Shown: piece by piece, positions 24,688 to 35,100 of the stretch
Layout: each line of letters opens with the position of its first letter
How positions within the stretch are numbered: position 1 is the stretch's first letter
Notes under the pieces: model-generated
Told to the model about the DNA's origin: nothing
Database searches by the model: none
What the model saw: only the letters and a program-made list of their open reading frames with translations
Origin: Prevotellaceae bacterium
Lineage (GTDB): Bacteria; Bacteroidota; Bacteroidia; Bacteroidales; UBA932
Reading direction: 5' to 3'
Assembly: GCA_031275825.1 (NCBI GenBank)
Contig: JAISOH010000002.1
Coordinates: forward strand, 1 to 35,368
Length of the DNA: 35,368 nt
Position numbers and translations under genes: made by a program

Positions 24688-25830
24688 TTATTCCAGTTTT
24701 CTGTAATAAAACAGTTGATGTTCGGGCAACAAATAAGGATGAAATATTTTTATTAAATCTTTAAGAATTATTTGCGGGCTAACAACTCCGGATTCCCAAA
24801 AATCGTTTCCGCCCTGTTTGTTCAGTCTTTTGTTGTTGTTGTAAATATTGCCGTTTATGAATGCCTGTATATCTGTCAGCCTTGCATCAAGGTTTTGCAG
24901 TTGTATAAGCGATGTTTCGTTATTTTGATTAATCCACACATCCGAATCAAGCGCTTTTGCGTAAACATATTCGATGCCGGCAGGATTGCTTTCTCCTGCG
25001 TTTTGCATTTCATTTTCAAAAATATATTTTCCTCCCGCATCTTTCAGAAAGTTTATTACTGTGGATTTGTTTGAAGGAAGATACCATACATCTCCGTACG
25101 GAGCGTTTATCAACACTTTGGGCTTGGCTGTTACATTTTCTGCAAGTTTTTTAAGATGATTATATTCCTGTTCGATGTTTTTCAATTTATCAATTGCTTT
25201 TTCTTCTTCGTTAAAAAATGCGGCAACAGCAACAAGCCATTCGGCTTTGGCAAGCGGCGTTTCTTCAAGATATTCGCCGATATAAACAAGTTTAACTCCC
25301 ATTTCGTTGAGTTTGGCTTCGGTTTTGGCAAGTTCTCCGTCAACGCCATATGCAAATATAACATCTGGTTTTAACGAGGCTATAACTTCATACGAAAGAT
25401 AGTTTCCGTATCCTACATCAACTGTTTGACCGTTTGCTATGCGTCGCCGTACATTCTCGTTTGAAATATAAGATGTTCCCGATACGCCGGTAATTTTGTC
25501 AGCCTTGTCGATAAAATCAACAAAAGCAACATGGGTTGACGATAAACAAATGATGCGTTCAACCGGAATTTTTACCGAATGAACAGCATCGGCGTTACCA
25601 TTTGTCAAAGTATATGTAAATTTCACATTCTGTGAGCCTTGCCACGGATTAAGCACAGTCAAAAGTTTATTATCGCCATCCTTTTCAATAACAAAGCGTT
25701 TTGAAAAGGATGGTTTATAATAAATTTCGCGTCTGTCGATTGCCGTTTCGGTTTTTTCTCTGTTGTGCCTGCATGAGCAGACAGGCAGCAAGCCAAACAG
25801 TAAAAACCAGAAAATCTGTTTGCAGTTCAT
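24688..25830 (-). CDS. Periplasmic-binding lipoprotein, BtuF/FepB-like (iron/cobalamin type)
   Basis: I choose the ATG at 25830, 1 nt after the ntpK stop, giving a 380-residue lipoprotein with leader MNCKQIFWFLLFGLLPVCSC; the final Cys of the lipobox is the anchor. The ORF-track start at 25851 lies inside ntpK. The body is a two-lobed peripla_BP_2 protein: VERIICLSSTHVAFVDFI, KITGVSGT, LSYEVIASLKPDVIFAYG, and LNEMGVKLVYIGEYLEETPL. The family delivers ferric siderophores, haem or B12 to ABC transporters. No permease or ATPase gene is in the window, so the ligand is open. Its position makes it the last gene of the V-ATPase operon, an unusual partner. Confidence 0.85.
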   Translation of the reverse strand: MNCKQIFWFLLFGLLPVCSCRHNREKTETAIDRREIYYKPSFSKRFVIEKDGDNKLLTVLNPWQGSQNVKFTYTLTNGNADAVHSVKIPVERIICLSSTHVAFVDFIDKADKITGVSGTSYISNENVRRRIANGQTVDVGYGNYLSYEVIASLKPDVIFAYGVDGELAKTEAKLNEMGVKLVYIGEYLEETPLAKAEWLVAVAAFFNEEEKAIDKLKNIEQEYNHLKKLAENVTAKPKVLINAPYGDVWYLPSNKSTVINFLKDAGGKYIFENEMQNAGESNPAGIEYVYAKALDSDVWINQNNETSLIQLQNLDARLTDIQAFINGNIYNNNKRLNKQGGNDFWESGVVSPQIILKDLIKIFHPYLLPEHQLFYYRKLE

Positions 25831-25831
25831 A

Positions 25832-26317
<486 letters not shown>

Positions 26318-26368
26318 TTACTTTAATTTCTGTTTGTTATTTAATCTGTTTATTATTTAATTGTATTC

Positions 26369-26612
26369 CGTCATTGCGAAAGTGAGGGCTTTGAGCAATC
26401 CGGAATTTATTTGTTTTTTTATTATTCATTATTTTTCCAAATTGTCTTCAACATCATTGATGATGCTTTAATATTTTTTTACTGTTCATTATTAATTGTC
26501 CTTTATCCATTATCATCTCTCTGGATTGCTTCACTCCGCTCTCAATGACGTGTTGCTTTCGTCATTTCATTCCTTGCAATGACGCGTTTTTTCAATTATC
26601 CATTATCAATTA
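26369..26612. repeat. Interspersed intergenic repeat, copy B
   Basis: Between ntpI and ntpK lies GTCATTGCGAAAGTGAGGGC with GAGCAATCC (26369-26402) and, 120 bp later, GGATTGCTTCACTCCGCTCT, CAATGACGTGTTGCTT, GCAATGACG and TTTTTTCAATTATCCATT (26522-26612). The two parts form inverted arms and share blocks with copy A at 6030-6171. The DNA between them is AT-rich with no gene. It splits an operon whose other members are packed tightly, so it is probably a later insertion or a processing hairpin. Confidence 0.6.
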
Positions 26613-26641
26613 CTAATTGTCCACTGTTATTTATTTGTCAA

Positions 26642-28453
26642 TTACTGCTTTTTAAGCGGGTTGAAAACGCGCTGTCCGGCTTCAAATCCTGCATTTTTAT
26701 AAAATTCGACAAAAGTCAAACGCATGGGATGCACAAAGGCTCCGAGCGCCGACATGCACAGATTCAATATGTGTCCTATTAACAGAATTACAAGCATGAC
26801 TATCTGTTTTACAACAATAATGTCGGGGCTCATTCCTGTAGCCAGACTGTTGAATACCGTTGCCAAAACCGAACCTGAGAGTCCAAGAGCAAACAGTCGC
26901 AAATATGACAGCGTGTCGCCCAAAATTCCGGTAAGATCGTTGTATGTATTCCACAATCCAGAGCCAAAGTTTACCAATATGTTTTTGCCCGGCGAATTGC
27001 AGAACAGCATTAAAAACAATCCCAAACCTATTGCGCCTGTAAAAATTTCGGAGCCGAAAGGAACTGCGCAGCTTAATGCCGGCACGACAATCAGGGCTGT
27101 AACTGTCGATATAAGCACAATCATCCATCCTATTGTGGACAGGGAATATCTGAAACCGAAATATTTTGCCTTGCCGTATGCTTTAATTCCCATGCCCAGC
27201 AGCAAATGCACAATTCCTGTGCCAAGCGCAAAATAGAATAATTTTGTTGAATCGAGGAATATGTTTTTTACGGGTTCAAATAATTTAAATTCGCCTAATG
27301 AAATGCCAAAAAACGAGCCTGTGGCTATTCCGAACAGCAATGTTGCAAGTCCGCACCAGAATGTCAGCCAGCCGATGCTGCGAAGCAGTCCGTTTTTCAT
27401 TTTTTTTGCAAGGAAAAGTCCCATTATCAAAAATATTGAGCCATAACCTCCATCGCAAAGGCAAAATCCGAAAAAGAACATGTAAAACGGAGCGCAGTAT
27501 GGTGTCATATCTGTTGTTCCGTATTTCGGCAAGGCGTAAAACTGTTCTATAAATTCAAACAGCCGTGCAAATCTGTTGTTTTTGAGTTTTACGGGCGTAT
27601 TGTCTTCAGGAGTCGGCTGTTCTTTTATGTAAAAAATTCCCGAAGAGTTTAACAAATTATCGACTTCCGTTTGCGTGTCGGCGGTCGCCCAGCCTTCAAG
27701 AACTACGAGTTTTCCGTCTGCCGCCGCTTCGCCGCTGTTGAGCGCTTTCGACAGATGCAAATCATCGGAAAGGCGCTGGCTTTCGGCAATAAAATCGTTG
27801 ATATAAACGGCGCTTCGACTGACAATATTTTGCTGTTCTTCGATTTCCGCTTCAATTTTTTTGATGTTTTCCAATGCCTGCCTGTGCGTAATTGCAGGCT
27901 GCTTTAATTCGGGCAGGTCAAATTCAAAAACTTCGGAAGCCTGTGTTGCTATTACAAAATATGTTTTTTTGTCGATAGCGTTTATTTCGGTAATCGAATA
28001 TTTTTCGTTCCACAGTGTTTTAAATTCTTCAAAACGTTTTTCGTCAAGTTCGTAAAAATGCAGTGTTATTCCCGCTTTTTTGAGTGTTTCGATACGGTCT
28101 GCATCAAATTCGCCCCATGCGGCAAGTTCGGCGGCTTCTTTGGTAATTTTGTCCAGTTCGGTTTTTAATTTTACAAGTTTTCCGTTTGCATTTGTATAAA
28201 TTTCCAAAGCGGTTTCCGCATCAAGTTTTTTTTTGTAATTCTGCTGATTTTTTTGGGTTGTGGCAACAGATTTCAGCTGCTGCGCCGCCTGCCTGTAATT
28301 TTTGATTTTTTCAACAAGATTTTGTTCTCCGTCATTTGCTTTCCACGCCGAAACGGTTACATCAACCAGTCCGAGTTTCTGCAACTGCTGCAAAAACTGT
28401 TGACAGTCTCTGTAAAAAACAATCATTGAGTATTTCATCATTGGCTCTATCAT
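26642..28453 (-). CDS. ntpI: V-type ATPase subunit I (membrane stator, a-subunit)
   Basis: This 603-residue protein has a long N-terminal cytoplasmic arm rich in coiled coil (about 1-320; KIEAEIEEQQNIVSRSA) and a C-terminal membrane domain of about seven helices beginning near 325 (MTPYCAPFYMFFFGFCLCDG). GDTLSYLRLFALGLSGSVLA, near residue 510, holds the essential arginine that faces the proteolipid ring. Its ATG overlaps the end of ntpD by 4 bp. It forms the ion half-channels and the outer stalk anchor. The length is close to other bacterial subunit I proteins. Confidence 0.93.
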   Translation of the reverse strand: MIEPMMKYSMIVFYRDCQQFLQQLQKLGLVDVTVSAWKANDGEQNLVEKIKNYRQAAQQLKSVATTQKNQQNYKKKLDAETALEIYTNANGKLVKLKTELDKITKEAAELAAWGEFDADRIETLKKAGITLHFYELDEKRFEEFKTLWNEKYSITEINAIDKKTYFVIATQASEVFEFDLPELKQPAITHRQALENIKKIEAEIEEQQNIVSRSAVYINDFIAESQRLSDDLHLSKALNSGEAAADGKLVVLEGWATADTQTEVDNLLNSSGIFYIKEQPTPEDNTPVKLKNNRFARLFEFIEQFYALPKYGTTDMTPYCAPFYMFFFGFCLCDGGYGSIFLIMGLFLAKKMKNGLLRSIGWLTFWCGLATLLFGIATGSFFGISLGEFKLFEPVKNIFLDSTKLFYFALGTGIVHLLLGMGIKAYGKAKYFGFRYSLSTIGWMIVLISTVTALIVVPALSCAVPFGSEIFTGAIGLGLFLMLFCNSPGKNILVNFGSGLWNTYNDLTGILGDTLSYLRLFALGLSGSVLATVFNSLATGMSPDIIVVKQIVMLVILLIGHILNLCMSALGAFVHPMRLTFVEFYKNAGFEAGQRVFNPLKKQ

Positions 28454-29055
28454 TTTGTTTCTTCCTCCATTTTTTCGTGTCTGTTCTTAACTATTTTTTG
28501 TGCTGCTTTCGACAGGTTTTCTTCGTCTTCGACAAATCGTTTTATTTTAAGAATTGCCTCTCTGTATCCGGGTATCTGGACTTTTTCGTAAAGATTTACC
28601 TTTTGGGTTGTTTTTTTTCGGGTAAAATCCAGAAGGCGCGCTTTTTCATCAACAAATTCGCGTTCCAGACCCAGGCGCGCAAGGTCTTTAAGGATATTGA
28701 CTCCTTCGGCGTACCAAAGCGGTTTGCTGAAAAGATTAAACGGTTTGAGCGAAAATTTCACATCTCCGATTACGGGAATTTTTACGCCTGCTATTTTCAT
28801 GGTTTTAATATCAACATCATCAATTGCAATCAGGTCGGGTTCAAATTCAACCCACAATGCCGACATTTGGTCGTACGAATTGATTTTGCGGGTCAGTTCG
28901 GTGCTTATTTCATCTGCTTTGTCTTTTGCTTTTTTTACTTCCATTCTCAGTGCGGATTCTTTGCTTTTGATTGTAGGCAAAGCCCTTTCACGTACTTTGA
29001 GCTGTTTGTTCAAGTCGTTCAGCGATGTTTTGTTATATTGATATTTTATTGCCAT
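28450..29055 (-). CDS. ntpD: V-type ATPase subunit D (central rotor shaft)
   Basis: The protein is about 201 residues when started at MAIKYQYNKT (ATG 29055); the ORF-track start seven codons earlier is possible but leaves an odd leader. It consists of long helices (LNDLNKQLKVRERALPTIKS and a C-terminal KIKRFVEDEENLSKAAQKIV) with a short central part, as in subunit D, which turns inside the A3B3 head. It lies between ntpB and ntpI with a 4-bp overlap to the latter. Sequence similarity to well-studied D subunits is modest, so the assignment rests partly on order. Confidence 0.88.
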   Translation of the reverse strand: MAIKYQYNKTSLNDLNKQLKVRERALPTIKSKESALRMEVKKAKDKADEISTELTRKINSYDQMSALWVEFEPDLIAIDDVDIKTMKIAGVKIPVIGDVKFSLKPFNLFSKPLWYAEGVNILKDLARLGLEREFVDEKARLLDFTRKKTTQKVNLYEKVQIPGYREAILKIKRFVEDEENLSKAAQKIVKNRHEKMEEETK

Positions 29056-29092
29056 TTTATTGTTTTTTATTTGCAATCAATTTGCAAAATTA

Positions 29093-30409
29093 TTAAATTT
29101 TCCAGTATTTATCCATCAAATCCTGCTTAATTGCCACTTCTGTCCGGCTAAAATATTTGCCAAACATAGCCCATGTTCTGTCAAGCATTTCTATTGTATT
29201 GATATTAATATCTATTGACAGTATGTTTTCCGAATAATCTTTTGCAAAATTCAAAGCCCGTTCGTCGTAAGCGGTAAGGTCGAAACCGTTTTCCAGTTTT
29301 GTTTTTGCATTTGAGGCATCCGCATACAGACGAATAGCGGCGTTCATCACCTGCGGATGGTCTTCTCGCGTTTGCCTGCCTATTACAAGCTGTTTCAAAC
29401 GCGAAAGGCTTCGGAAAGGGTCGATGATAACCTTGCCTGTGTCGCTGTCTTTACGTAAATACAACTGTCCTTCGGTGATGTATCCTGTGTTGTCGGGAAT
29501 GGCATGAGTAATATCGCCGCCGCTTAATGTGGTAACGGCAATTATTGTTATTGAACCGCCATCGGGCAGCTGTACCGCTTTTTCGTAGATTTTTGCCAAA
29601 TCCGAATACAGCGAACCGGGCATGCTGTCTTTCGATGGAATTTGATCCATACGGTTGGAAACTATCGAAAGTGCATCGGCATAAAGAGTCATGTCGGTAA
29701 GCAAAACGAGAACTTTTTCGTTTTTATCGACTGCAAAATATTCGGCGGCAGTAAGCGCCATATCGGGAATTAACAGCCGTTCTACGGGCGGATTGTCGGT
29801 TGTGTTTACGAAGCATATAATTTTGTCGAGCGCTCCTGCATTTTCAAACGATTTTTTGAAAAACAGAAAGTCGTCATTCGACAGTCCCATTCCGCCAAGT
29901 ATGATTTTATCGACCTGCGCTCGCAGAGCAACCAAAGCCATTACATTGTTGTAAGGCTGGTCGGGGTCGGCAAAGAAAGGTATTTTCTGCCCCGAAACCA
30001 GAGTATTGTTAAGGTCGATGCCCGCTATTCCCGTAGGGATGATTTGCGAAGGCTGTTTTCGGCGAAACGGATTTACCGAAGGTCCGCCTATTTCGCGTTT
30101 TTCACCTTCCGGTTCTACTCCTCCATCTATCGGTTTGCCATAAGCGTTGAAAAAGCGCCCCGCAAGGTCGTCGCTCACTTTAAGCGAAGGCGGCTCGCCC
30201 ATAAATACTACTTCGGCGTTGGTAGGAATACCTTCGGTGCCTGAAAATACTTGCAGCGACACCATGTCGCCATCAATTTTTATTACCTGAGCTAAACGAC
30301 CGTCAACGGTTGCAAGCTCGTCGTTTGTTATGTTTTGAGCGTGCAAACTGACCGTTGCTTTGGTAATTGCTTCGAGTTTTGTGTAAATTTTCTGAAATGC
30401 TTTTGTCAT
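29093..30409 (-). CDS. ntpB: V-type ATPase subunit B (non-catalytic head subunit)
   Basis: The 438-residue protein has the F/V-ATPase nucleotide-binding fold: RFFNAYGKPIDGG, PSQIIPTGIAGIDLNNTLVS, and GSITIIAVTTLSGGDITHAI near residue 290. Where catalytic subunits have a Walker A GGxGxGKT, it reads KIPFFADPDQPYNNV, as expected of the non-catalytic B subunit. MLDRTWAMFGKYF closes the protein. The first nine codons (MTKAFQKIY) lie in a 35-bp direct repeat whose other copy starts the restriction-enzyme ORF at 32090. Its upstream neighbour is now a methyltransferase gene, not subunit A. Confidence 0.94.
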   Translation of the reverse strand: MTKAFQKIYTKLEAITKATVSLHAQNITNDELATVDGRLAQVIKIDGDMVSLQVFSGTEGIPTNAEVVFMGEPPSLKVSDDLAGRFFNAYGKPIDGGVEPEGEKREIGGPSVNPFRRKQPSQIIPTGIAGIDLNNTLVSGQKIPFFADPDQPYNNVMALVALRAQVDKIILGGMGLSNDDFLFFKKSFENAGALDKIICFVNTTDNPPVERLLIPDMALTAAEYFAVDKNEKVLVLLTDMTLYADALSIVSNRMDQIPSKDSMPGSLYSDLAKIYEKAVQLPDGGSITIIAVTTLSGGDITHAIPDNTGYITEGQLYLRKDSDTGKVIIDPFRSLSRLKQLVIGRQTREDHPQVMNAAIRLYADASNAKTKLENGFDLTAYDERALNFAKDYSENILSIDININTIEMLDRTWAMFGKYFSRTEVAIKQDLMDKYWKI

Positions 30410-30416
30410 ATATTAT
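30382..30416 (-). repeat. 35-bp direct repeat, ntpB-side copy
   Basis: The 35 bp are identical to 32063-32097. On the minus strand they comprise 7 nt of leader plus the first nine codons of ntpB and one further base. The two copies flank the third R-M unit and look like a target duplication. Confidence 0.95.
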
Positions 30417-30442
30417 GTTTTTTATAAGATATTATTATTTTT

Positions 30443-31432
30443 TTAATCAAACAGTGTTTTTTCCATTTTAGGTAAAGTATAGTTGCTTTTATCAACAATA
30501 TTTAAAATTGACCAATAGCCACGTCCGTATTCATCAGAAATGAGATTTATTGCATTTTTTTTAGAAATCCCTTTTTGCATTAACTGTTTAAATTCTGACA
30601 TAATTTGATACCTTTCTTTTTCTGACAGAGATTTTCCTTTATTAAAAAATTTATTTTGTGGAACCGTTCGCTGTTCAACAAGAAATTCTCCAAATGCAAT
30701 TTTTTTTGTTTCTTCCATTTGATAATCAAAAGCGTTTTTATTGATTTCAAAGCCGCAGGCATACCTTCCTAAACCAACAGCAACTTTTGCCGTAGAAAAA
30801 CTGCCTAAGAAAAAATCACATACCGTATCATTAGGGTTACTCGAATATAAAATCATTTTAGTTAAAAGCGATTTAGGTAATTCATTTTTATTTTTTACTT
30901 GCCCGGGCTTGTATTCGCGATTAATTATCCATACATCTTCTCTGTCTAAATAATTCAAACTGCCTCCATTTTCATTTTTTTCACAATCAGCATAAAAAGC
31001 ATTGGTGTTGAAAGTAATATTCTCTCCCTGTTTTATAAAATATAGAATGTGATAATGAGAAGATATAAATTTTTTACTTGTATAAACTCCAAAATTATAT
31101 TTCCATATAATATGATTTCTTTCTTGCAGATTTGTTTCTGCCAAAGCATTTAATATATGCCTTAAATTTGAATATCCGGAAATAATATAAATACTGCCGC
31201 CCGGTTTAAGTACCCGTTCTGCTTCTTTAATCCATTTAAACGAAAAATCAGGATATTTTTCTTTTGAAATTTCAACATAACCTTCAATAACATTATTTTC
31301 ATCACGATTATAATGTTTGTCCAGTTTATCTCCGTTGATGCCATAAGGCGGGTCGGAAATAATCAGGTCAACCGAATTATCCTTTAGATATTTTTTTGCG
31401 CCTTCAATGCAATCTTCGTTGTAAAACATCAT
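30443..31432 (-). CDS. Beta-class DNA methyltransferase of the third R-M unit
   Basis: This 329-residue enzyme has catalytic DPPYGING at residues 27-34 ahead of the SAM-binding region near 220 (TVCDFFLGSFSTAKVAVGLG), which is beta-class order. The SAM loop reads FLGSFS in place of the usual FxGxG, a variant I recall in some restriction-linked enzymes. A C-terminal extension of about 80 residues (EKERYQIMSEFKQLMQKGIS) is unusual and may bind DNA. Its ATG overlaps the end of the nuclease reading frame (ATGA). It modifies adenine-N6 or cytosine-N4; the target is unknown. It has no sequence kinship with the other two methyltransferases beyond common motifs. Confidence 0.88.
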   Translation of the reverse strand: MMFYNEDCIEGAKKYLKDNSVDLIISDPPYGINGDKLDKHYNRDENNVIEGYVEISKEKYPDFSFKWIKEAERVLKPGGSIYIISGYSNLRHILNALAETNLQERNHIIWKYNFGVYTSKKFISSHYHILYFIKQGENITFNTNAFYADCEKNENGGSLNYLDREDVWIINREYKPGQVKNKNELPKSLLTKMILYSSNPNDTVCDFFLGSFSTAKVAVGLGRYACGFEINKNAFDYQMEETKKIAFGEFLVEQRTVPQNKFFNKGKSLSEKERYQIMSEFKQLMQKGISKKNAINLISDEYGRGYWSILNIVDKSNYTLPKMEKTLFD

Positions 31433-32090
31433 AATTCAATAATATAATTTTCAAATTTATCTATTATTTCTAAATCAAGCATATATTTTTCTGGACGAGG
31501 CATGCCATTTGAATTTCTACCTTGTTTCATTGTTGATAACAAATCCATATCATCTTTTTTAAATATCAAAAGTAAAATTTCCGTCAATTCCGCTTTTATC
31601 TTCCGATAACGTGAAATTGAAGTTCTGCTCTCTCTGTCTAATTCATAATTAGATTTCCCCCCTTTAATTCCGTATGCCATTTTTGAAAAGTTCTGTTAAC
31701 ATCATTGTATTCTACATCACACATAGCAATTATTTCTCCATGATAACCTAATTTTTCAATAGACATATCCATTGCGCATTTATCATTGAGAATTACCTTA
31801 TGTTCATCCGATTTTATTGCCTTTGCTTTTAAATCCCAATTTATTTTTCTTTTCAAATCAAAACAAACATTGTTATATCTGTCTCCAGGAAATGAAAACT
31901 TATCTTTAAGCAAATCCTTTACTTTATACTCAAAATAAAAAGCCCACCATTCCATTTGTCGCCAATTATAATCGGCTACTTTTAATTCCATCACACAATG
32001 TTTCCCTTCCCATTCTTTGGGCAGTTTTGGCATTTCTTTTTTTAATATCTCTATATCTTCACTGTAAATTTTCTGAAATGCTTTTGTCAT
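31429..32090 (-). pseudogene. Restriction endonuclease split by a frameshift in a G6 run
   Basis: Two overlapping ORFs (31638-32090, 150 residues; 31429-31680, 83 residues) seem to be one gene of about 220 residues. The first reads WHTELKGG and then falls out of frame at GGGGGG (near 31656); the second resumes KGGKSNYELDRESRTSIS. One more G, or a -1 slip, joins them. Motifs fit a PD-(D/E)XK nuclease family I recall but cannot name: MELKVADYNWRQMEWWAFYF, CFDLKRKINWDLKAKAI and VEYNDVNRTFQKWHTELKGG. The first nine residues (MTKAFQKIY) are copied from ntpB. The enzyme may be dead, phase-variable, made by recoding, or whole if this is a sequencing error. Confidence 0.7.
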
Positions 32091-32097
32091 ATATTAT
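32063..32097 (-). repeat. 35-bp direct repeat, nuclease-side copy
   Basis: The 35 bp are identical to 30382-30416 and supply the start codon and first nine codons of the nuclease reading frame. They end 9 nt from the stop codon of the T9SS hydrolase gene. Confidence 0.95.
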
Positions 32098-32106
32098 TTT
32101 TTGTTT

Positions 32107-35100
32107 TTAATGATTAACAATAATTGTCTGTTCTTTTATTTTTTCGTTATTTGCGATTATGTTAAGATAATAAATTCCGTTGGGCAGTTTTGAGGTGTCT
32201 ATTTTTATCTGCTGCTCTGCTGCCGAAAAATCTTTACTGTAAACCAGCTGCGTTGTGCTGTGGCTGTACAGCAATACTTTTACTGTTGTGTTTTTAGCCT
32301 GTGAGTTCTGTTCGTTGATTGTTGAGTTTGCTGCTATTTCGTTACTGTTTGTTTCCTTGTCTATAATTAATTCGTTGCCGGCAGGGTTTGGGTAGGCGGA
32401 TGAAACTCCCCAACCTCCACCGCTGCCGCACATTCCCCAAAAATCTGTTGAACTTGGTAATGATTCTTTTCCTTCTATATTTACCACAACAGAAAATTGA
32501 TGATCTCCGCATGGCCAATCCCAGTACCAAACGGATGGCTCTGATGTTACTGCAATAAGGCTACCGTCGAAATACCAGTAAAACTCTGCTCCGTTAATCA
32601 TAGGTACAGGAATATCTTCTACATAAGCATAAAGAGGTTCCGGTCGTAAGGGATTAAAATTTCCTAATAATGTTGGACGCCAAAGTGAAAATGATGCATT
32701 TTCCCATGATGACACACAATTTCCGTTTCTTGCTCTGACCGATATAAATCCATAAACATCTTCACCTGAAGGATATAATAATAAATCATTATAATTTGAA
32801 CAGGTAATATATCCTGTACCTACGTGAACATTATAAAAAGAATTGCTTATTTCCCAGTCATAACACTGTGCATAAGGATTATTTAACCAAACGTCAACAT
32901 GATCTAAATATTCAATTACAGACAAATTGCCTGTTTTTGCTTTAATTGTTTTATTCAATACCTGATTTACTCCCCCCGAAAGCGTAGCGGTCAGCGTTGC
33001 CGTGTTTCCGCCGCAAACAGAAACCGTAACCTGCGAAGTTCCCTGTCCGCTTATAATATTAACATTGCTGCTGCCGCTCCATGTTATATTGATGCCTTCG
33101 CCGAGAAAACGAACGGTATATGCCGCCTGCTGCAAACTGTAAACAGTATCGGCTCCTGCAATCATATAAGGATTTTCCGTAAGATGATTGTACAGAAACA
33201 ATGCGGGAGAATTAAATCTTGTATGCAAATCATTAACGGATTGCGCATACATGTCGTGAAAAGCCGGTGCTGCCGTTACCGGTTGCGTAAGTTTGGTTTG
33301 CCAGTCGGATAATGCCAGAGAACTTACCGTTGGAATAAAACAAAAATGCTGCTGCTTTATTATGTCATTACCAAACGGTAATTCGCCTCCGATTATGCTC
33401 AAATCATATTTTCCGCCCGGAGCGCCGTCCAAAGGCAACATGCCTGCCGTACTGTTTATTGTTTTTGACGTGAGGGTAACATATACGGGAATAAACCACA
33501 ATAATTTCTTTTTTATATATGCTTTTGCGTAATATATTTGAGAGGCAGTTTGGTTTTTCAATGCATGAATGCTCATGTCGGCTTTTAACTGACTGTTGCC
33601 CGGAACCATATTGATGAGAGCCATCAGAGGATAGTTGGTAGATAAAAAATACGGATGAAATATCCATGCAAGCATATCCATCCACCATTTTACAGAATAG
33701 CTTGCATTCATGCTAACCAAATTACTGCCTGCGGGAAATATCAGACTGCCCGAATTGCTGCCGTTAGAAATTGCCACATTGATACATTGACCGGGAAAAC
33801 CCAACTGGTCGTACTGGCTTTGAAAATTATCGTGCACGCTGTTATCAAATCCGTAACCCGAATTAACGGTATATACAAGCATTTGTTTAACCGCCACGCT
33901 GTTTAACAGGTTTACGGCATTCCTTGTTACATCAAAATCTTTATAATCGAGAATATTAATGAAGAATATCGTAAAATCGGTATTCTGTATATGCCTCACG
34001 GCAGCCTGAAAGCCCAGCGGTACATTGGCTCCCTTGTGAGGCGAGTCCATCGAAATATATTTCCATGTTTGATGCTCAACGCCGTCAAGTTCCATTTTGC
34101 GCAGGGCTATGCGGGCAACCAGACCGCCCATGCTTATTCCCATTACCACATTGGGTTTAACGCCTTCTTTGTTTGCGTTTACCCATTCTATAACTTCGCG
34201 AAACAGTTGAGCGTTGCGCCATATATCATCTACTCCGTTGTTGTAGTCCAAATATACAATATCATATTCTGCAAGATTAATTTCATTGTATAGATTTCTA
34301 TGATAATTATAGAAGTAGTTTATATTTATTGTACCTGTTGATGTGGGATATTCGTTATATATAAAATCATTAATATCCATATTATATTCTTTTCCCGTTA
34401 TAATGCTTGCATCAAAACCTTCGGCTACAATAAGTGGTTTTTTAATTGTTTTTGAAGAATTGTAGTTTGAATATTTGATTTGTATTTTTCCGCCGGAGTG
34501 TTGTGAAGTTGCAGAAATTGTAACGGCAGTATCTATTGTATTATTGCCTGCCGACATAAGTATGTATTCGTTATCGCTTTTTAGCATAATATTTGTTTGA
34601 CTTGTATAGGATGTGCCATCGATATATGTAAGTCTGAAATAAACGGTTTTTATTCCCGGCGAATCAAAACTTGATGTTACAGGCTCTCCCCATTCTGCGG
34701 GTCTCCAGCCGTGTCCGTTATTGAAGTTTATTTCAATTTTGTCAACAGTTTTATCCGTATTTGTATAAAAAAGTTCTTTAAAAAAAACGAAGGCTACCTT
34801 GTTTGTATTCTGTTTTAAGTAAACTTTTTCGGGAGCGGCGGCAAACAGTTGTTTGGTATAGTACAGCGGATTTTTTAATGATGATATAAGATTAGTTTCT
34901 ATTATCTGGTCGTTCACTATTTTCACCAGTCCTGCTTTTTCGGCATTTTCATTAAGCCGGTTATACTGAAAATGCATTATTGCCACAGTAACGGCATGTT
35001 CATCCCGGTATTGTGCTTTTTCAATCTGTTTGTAAACATCATCAGGCGATATGAGATTCGCGAATTTGTTTATTTTTGAGGAATACATGCCCAAATACAG

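Larger units (their letters stand above)
30417..32097 (-). mobile_element. R-M unit inserted with long target duplication
   Basis: This 1681-bp segment holds a split restriction enzyme and a methyltransferase, plus one copy of the 35-bp repeat. Removing it joins the downstream ntpB exactly to the end of the T9SS hydrolase gene, which restores a simple ancestral junction. Long duplications of this sort around R-M genes have been described in Helicobacter pylori as insertion with long target duplication. No transposase is present, so the mechanism is inferred. Confidence 0.7.

Noticed and set aside
28336-29130. 264-residue plus-strand ORF across ntpI/ntpD
   Set aside because: It is Phe- and Cys-rich antisense shadow of the V-ATPase genes.
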